Assembly (NCBI GenBank): GCA_030671005.1
Contig: DAOVAN010000080.1
Location: 1-7,413, forward strand
DNA from: Caldifarciminota bacterium
GTDB taxonomy: Bacteria > Hydrothermota > Tepidihabitantia > SM23-42
Length of the DNA: 7,413 nucleotides
Direction of reading: 5' to 3'
Shown here: positions 5,398 to 7,413 of the stretch, in pieces
Position numbering within the stretch: the stretch's first letter is position 1
How the letters are laid out: each line of letters begins with the position of its first letter
Made by a program: the position numbers and the translations under genes
The notes under the pieces: generated by a model
What the model saw: only the letters and a program-made list of their open reading frames with translations
Databases searched by the model: none
What the model was told of the DNA's origin: nothing

Positions 5398-7017
5398 TCA
5401 AAGACCGAGTGTCTTTCGAATCAGGCATACCGGTATTGAGCCGAAACTGAGCAGCCTGTTGTGAAAATCCCTTAGCTGGAATTTATCGCCCAGTTTTTTC
5501 TGGTAATCATTCTTCAATTGAAGAATTTGCTTTTTTCCTACTAAATAACTCATGGGTTGGGTAGGCGTGAACGTATAGCGCGTCACTTCCTTTTCGGCAT
5601 GTACTTTCTGTAATTTTGCATCATTGACCAGAAGTTCGACTGCCTGTTCATAACCCATGCGCCCCGCGTGCAGTTCAACATCGATTATCACCCGGCATGC
5701 ACGCCATAATTGGTCTTTCAACTGCAATAGCCTCGCACGAGGGTCAGAAAAGAACCCTGCTTCGCGCATCATCTCTTCGCAGTATAATGCCCAACCCTCG
5801 ACGAAAACTGCCGTGCCGAGTAGACGGCGCAGTTTATTCTTTAGCTTATTGGCATGCACCAACTGCAAATGGTGGCCGGGATAACCTTCATGCAGGGCAG
5901 TGACCGGGATTCCGTATATTGAATGTCCGCGCAGTATTTCTTCTTGTTTTTCAGCGGGGATGTTGTCATTTACCGGTGTGACAAAGAAATATCCCTTTTG
6001 CATTTTTTCAAAGGGCGCAGGACTCATATATGCCGCATAGGGTAATATTGGTATTAGAAAGGCAGGGGTCGGTATCACTTCTAGTTCTTCATCCTCAGGG
6101 ATACTCACAAGGTCTCTGTCTTGCACAAATCTTTGGGCGCGCTCCATTTCTCTCTGGTAGGTGGTGAGTAGTTGGTCTGCCTTGGGGTGTTCTCCTTTTA
6201 TGGCATCGACCACCTCGACCCATGTTCGCTGCTTATCGATTTTTTGTGCAATGTCTTCGAGTGCCTCTTCCGTAGACTTTTTCATCTCCCTACCATATGC
6301 GAGTATCTCCTCTGCGGTGTACGGTAGCATGTGGTCCATCTTCAGCTTGAAATCGAAATGATCCGATCCGATGGCGAATTCACCCTTTGATTTTGGAAGT
6401 AGTACCTCGTTCAAGAACTTTCCGTACGTGTCCAGTGCTGTTGATGCTTCGCGGCCTGCATTTTCCAGATCCCGGGCCAGTTTGGGCACCGCGTTACTCA
6501 ATTGCGCTACTATTGTCTTCAGAAAATCCTTGCCGCCCTCATTAATTTCGATTGCGAGTTTGGTGAATACCTCTGGTGCATCTTTTAGATTATGCTTGCT
6601 GTCTTTGAGGAAACGTGGTATCTGTTGCATACGTGAAAGAATGGCGGTGGCGCGTTCTTCGATGGGTGCGAATTCACGTACGTACAGGATGAAGAGTCCG
6701 CTAATGCAGAGATCCGCATATTCAGCAGCGTTTGTCTGCCAGTGCCTTATTTCTTCAAATGAATGTATGCTTGATTTAAGGAAGTTCTGGAGTAGCTGCC
6801 AGTCGACACACTCATCGCCGGTCAGGTCATTCTTATTCAATGCCTGGAAACGTTTAAGGAAATCCTTGCGGTTTCGGTTAACATCCGTAAGGAAATCGAT
6901 GTCGACATTTTCCATCTCATGATCATATTTGTGTATTCCTGCGTACGTGGCAGAAAAAGGTGAACTTCTCCAGGTAAATTCAAGCAGCTCGTCTACTAAT
7001 TGTTGGAACGTTGACAT
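5398..7017 (-). CDS. DUF885-family zinc metallopeptidase (HExxxGHH type)
   Basis: This 539-residue protein is the usual length for DUF885. The C-terminal half has the family signature: TALHEGYPGHH (H376, E377, H382, H383) as the metal/catalytic motif, VEGWALYCEEMM (E408, probable third ligand) 25 residues later, and TPTQPMSYLVGK (485-496) near the end, closing with RDFHNRLLSFGSIPV. The N-terminal half is helical with charged segments. No signal peptide is present, so a cytoplasmic protein is expected; many family members are exported, so this may be an intracellular peptidase. Substrates are not known for most of the family. The start at 7017 is supported by GAGGAGG 4 nt upstream. It is convergent with the MBL gene (21-bp gap, no clear terminator) and divergent from the lipoprotein gene. 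Confidence 0.9.
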   Translation of the reverse strand: MSTFQQLVDELLEFTWRSSPFSATYAGIHKYDHEMENVDIDFLTDVNRNRKDFLKRFQALNKNDLTGDECVDWQLLQNFLKSSIHSFEEIRHWQTNAAEYADLCISGLFILYVREFAPIEERATAILSRMQQIPRFLKDSKHNLKDAPEVFTKLAIEINEGGKDFLKTIVAQLSNAVPKLARDLENAGREASTALDTYGKFLNEVLLPKSKGEFAIGSDHFDFKLKMDHMLPYTAEEILAYGREMKKSTEEALEDIAQKIDKQRTWVEVVDAIKGEHPKADQLLTTYQREMERAQRFVQDRDLVSIPEDEELEVIPTPAFLIPILPYAAYMSPAPFEKMQKGYFFVTPVNDNIPAEKQEEILRGHSIYGIPVTALHEGYPGHHLQLVHANKLKNKLRRLLGTAVFVEGWALYCEEMMREAGFFSDPRARLLQLKDQLWRACRVIIDVELHAGRMGYEQAVELLVNDAKLQKVHAEKEVTRYTFTPTQPMSYLVGKKQILQLKNDYQKKLGDKFQLRDFHNRLLSFGSIPVCLIRKTLGL

Positions 7018-7021
7018 AATG

Positions 7022-7028
7022 CCTCCTC
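7022..7028 (-). promoter_or_regulatory. Shine-Dalgarno site (GAGGAGG) for the DUF885 gene
   Basis: On the minus strand GAGGAGG lies 4 nt before ATG (7017-7015). It is a strong match with rather short spacing, and it fixes the start. Confidence 0.75.
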
Positions 7029-7066
7029 AGGAATAATGTCCGATGACATAATTTGAACGCAGTCTT

Positions 7067-7094
7067 ATGTTAACGAGAATAATTGATTTGTCAA
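7067..7094 (-). promoter_or_regulatory. Promoter for the DUF885 gene
   Basis: On the minus strand, TTGACA (7094-7089) and TAACAT (7072-7067, 4/6) are separated by 16 bp. Predicted +1 is near 7060, giving a leader of about 43 nt. It faces away from the 7128-7155 promoter, with 33 bp between the two -35 boxes, so both could respond to one regulator bound between them. Confidence 0.6.
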
Positions 7095-7127
7095 CCAGCC
7101 GACGGAATTTCACAAATATGATACCAA

Positions 7128-7155
7128 TTGACAACCGTCTCGATTTCTCTACAAT
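7128..7155 (+). promoter_or_regulatory. Promoter for the Ig-domain lipoprotein gene
   Basis: TTGACA (7128-7133, 6/6) and TACAAT (7150-7155, 5/6) are separated by 16 bp. Predicted +1 is near 7162, about 18 nt before ATG 7180. Confidence 0.75.
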
Positions 7156-7179
7156 ACTGTTGTAGGATTCGAACTTCAG

Positions 7180-7413
7180 ATGAGTATGAAACAGAAAGCG
7201 TGTATTGTCATATTCTTTTTACTCCTCTTAAATAGCTGTGGCGACAAACCACCAGAGATAAATATTGCCTTTCCTCATGAAGGGTCGTTGATAGGCGGCA
7301 TTGTCGAGGTTGTCACAGAGGCGACTGATGACGTAGTACAGGTGGATTTCTATTTTTATGATAACCTTTTGTACACATGCCGTGCATTTACTTTTGTCTT
7401 TTCATGGAATACT
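7180..7413 (+). CDS. Lipoprotein with Ig-like domain (N-terminal part; runs off the window)
   Basis: The first 78 codons are visible. MSMKQKACIVIFFLLLLNSC is a lipoprotein signal with lipobox LNSC (Cys20), so the mature protein should be membrane-anchored. Residues 27-78 fit a bacterial Ig-like domain of the 'FPHEGSLIGG...VVTEATDDVVQVDFYFYDN' type: a proline-start strand, a Gly turn, an acidic DD loop and an FY-containing strand, ending FVFSWNT. Such domains are often repeated in cell-surface proteins. ATG 7186 is an alternative start. AGGA at 7164-7167 is 12 nt from 7180, so the SD is weak or distant. The remainder, and any effector domain, lies outside the window. Confidence 0.75.
   Translation, partial: MSMKQKACIVIFFLLLLNSCGDKPPEINIAFPHEGSLIGGIVEVVTEATDDVVQVDFYFYDNLLYTCRAFTFVFSWNT

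Noticed and set aside
6371..6922. 183-codon plus-strand frame inside the DUF885 gene
   Set aside because: Ser/Arg-rich shadow of a well-supported minus-strand gene; no family resemblance or SD.

Overview
The window reads as an ordinary stretch of bacterial chromosome, probably from an uncultured lineage. Base composition is balanced to slightly AT-rich by eye. Genes are closely packed, Shine-Dalgarno sites are purine-rich, and promoters are of the sigma-70 type. The gene families are a PD40-propeller/TPR fusion, a dihydroorotate-dehydrogenase-like flavoprotein, a DUF885 metallopeptidase and an Ig-domain lipoprotein. This mix is common in Bacteroidota/FCB-group bacteria and related candidate phyla, but nothing here fixes the taxonomy. 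I see no tRNA or rRNA gene, CRISPR array, insertion sequence, integrase or phage gene.

Layout. At 1-191 is the C-terminal tail of a protein that looks like a prenyltransferase/squalene-cyclase-type alpha-barrel. At 215-1534 is a secreted beta-propeller (PD40) protein with C-terminal TPRs. At 1599-2582 is a DHODH-like flavoprotein with its own promoter and a perfect ribosome-binding site. At 2672-3562 is an unrecognised helical protein whose likely promoter would give a leaderless mRNA. At 3563-3795 is a gene-free spacer with a degenerate 9-bp repeat array, a small hairpin and a full-consensus promoter. At 3796-4311 is a zinc-ribbon protein with a 10/11-residue Gln-Phe repeat, interrupted by an in-frame TAG. 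At 4321-5376 is an exported metallo-beta-lactamase-fold hydrolase directly behind it. At 5398-7017 on the minus strand is a DUF885 metallopeptidase, convergent with the hydrolase. At 7018-7179 is a divergent intergenic region with back-to-back promoters. At 7180 to the end is the start of a lipoprotein with an Ig-like domain.

The most interesting point is the TAG at 4048-4050. The open frame continues for another 86 codons, and the repeat resumes in perfect phase. The stop sits exactly where the repeat predicts a glutamine, so one C-to-T change (CAG to TAG) explains it. Recent nonsense mutation, population polymorphism or sequencing error, and amber suppression all remain possible. Two neighbouring genes appear to use TAG as a genuine terminator, which argues against genome-wide reassignment.

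The genes do not form one recognisable pathway. The only tight pair is the zinc-ribbon protein and the metallo-hydrolase, which abut and appear to share the 3748-3775 promoter. All five promoter candidates have the same 16-bp spacer.
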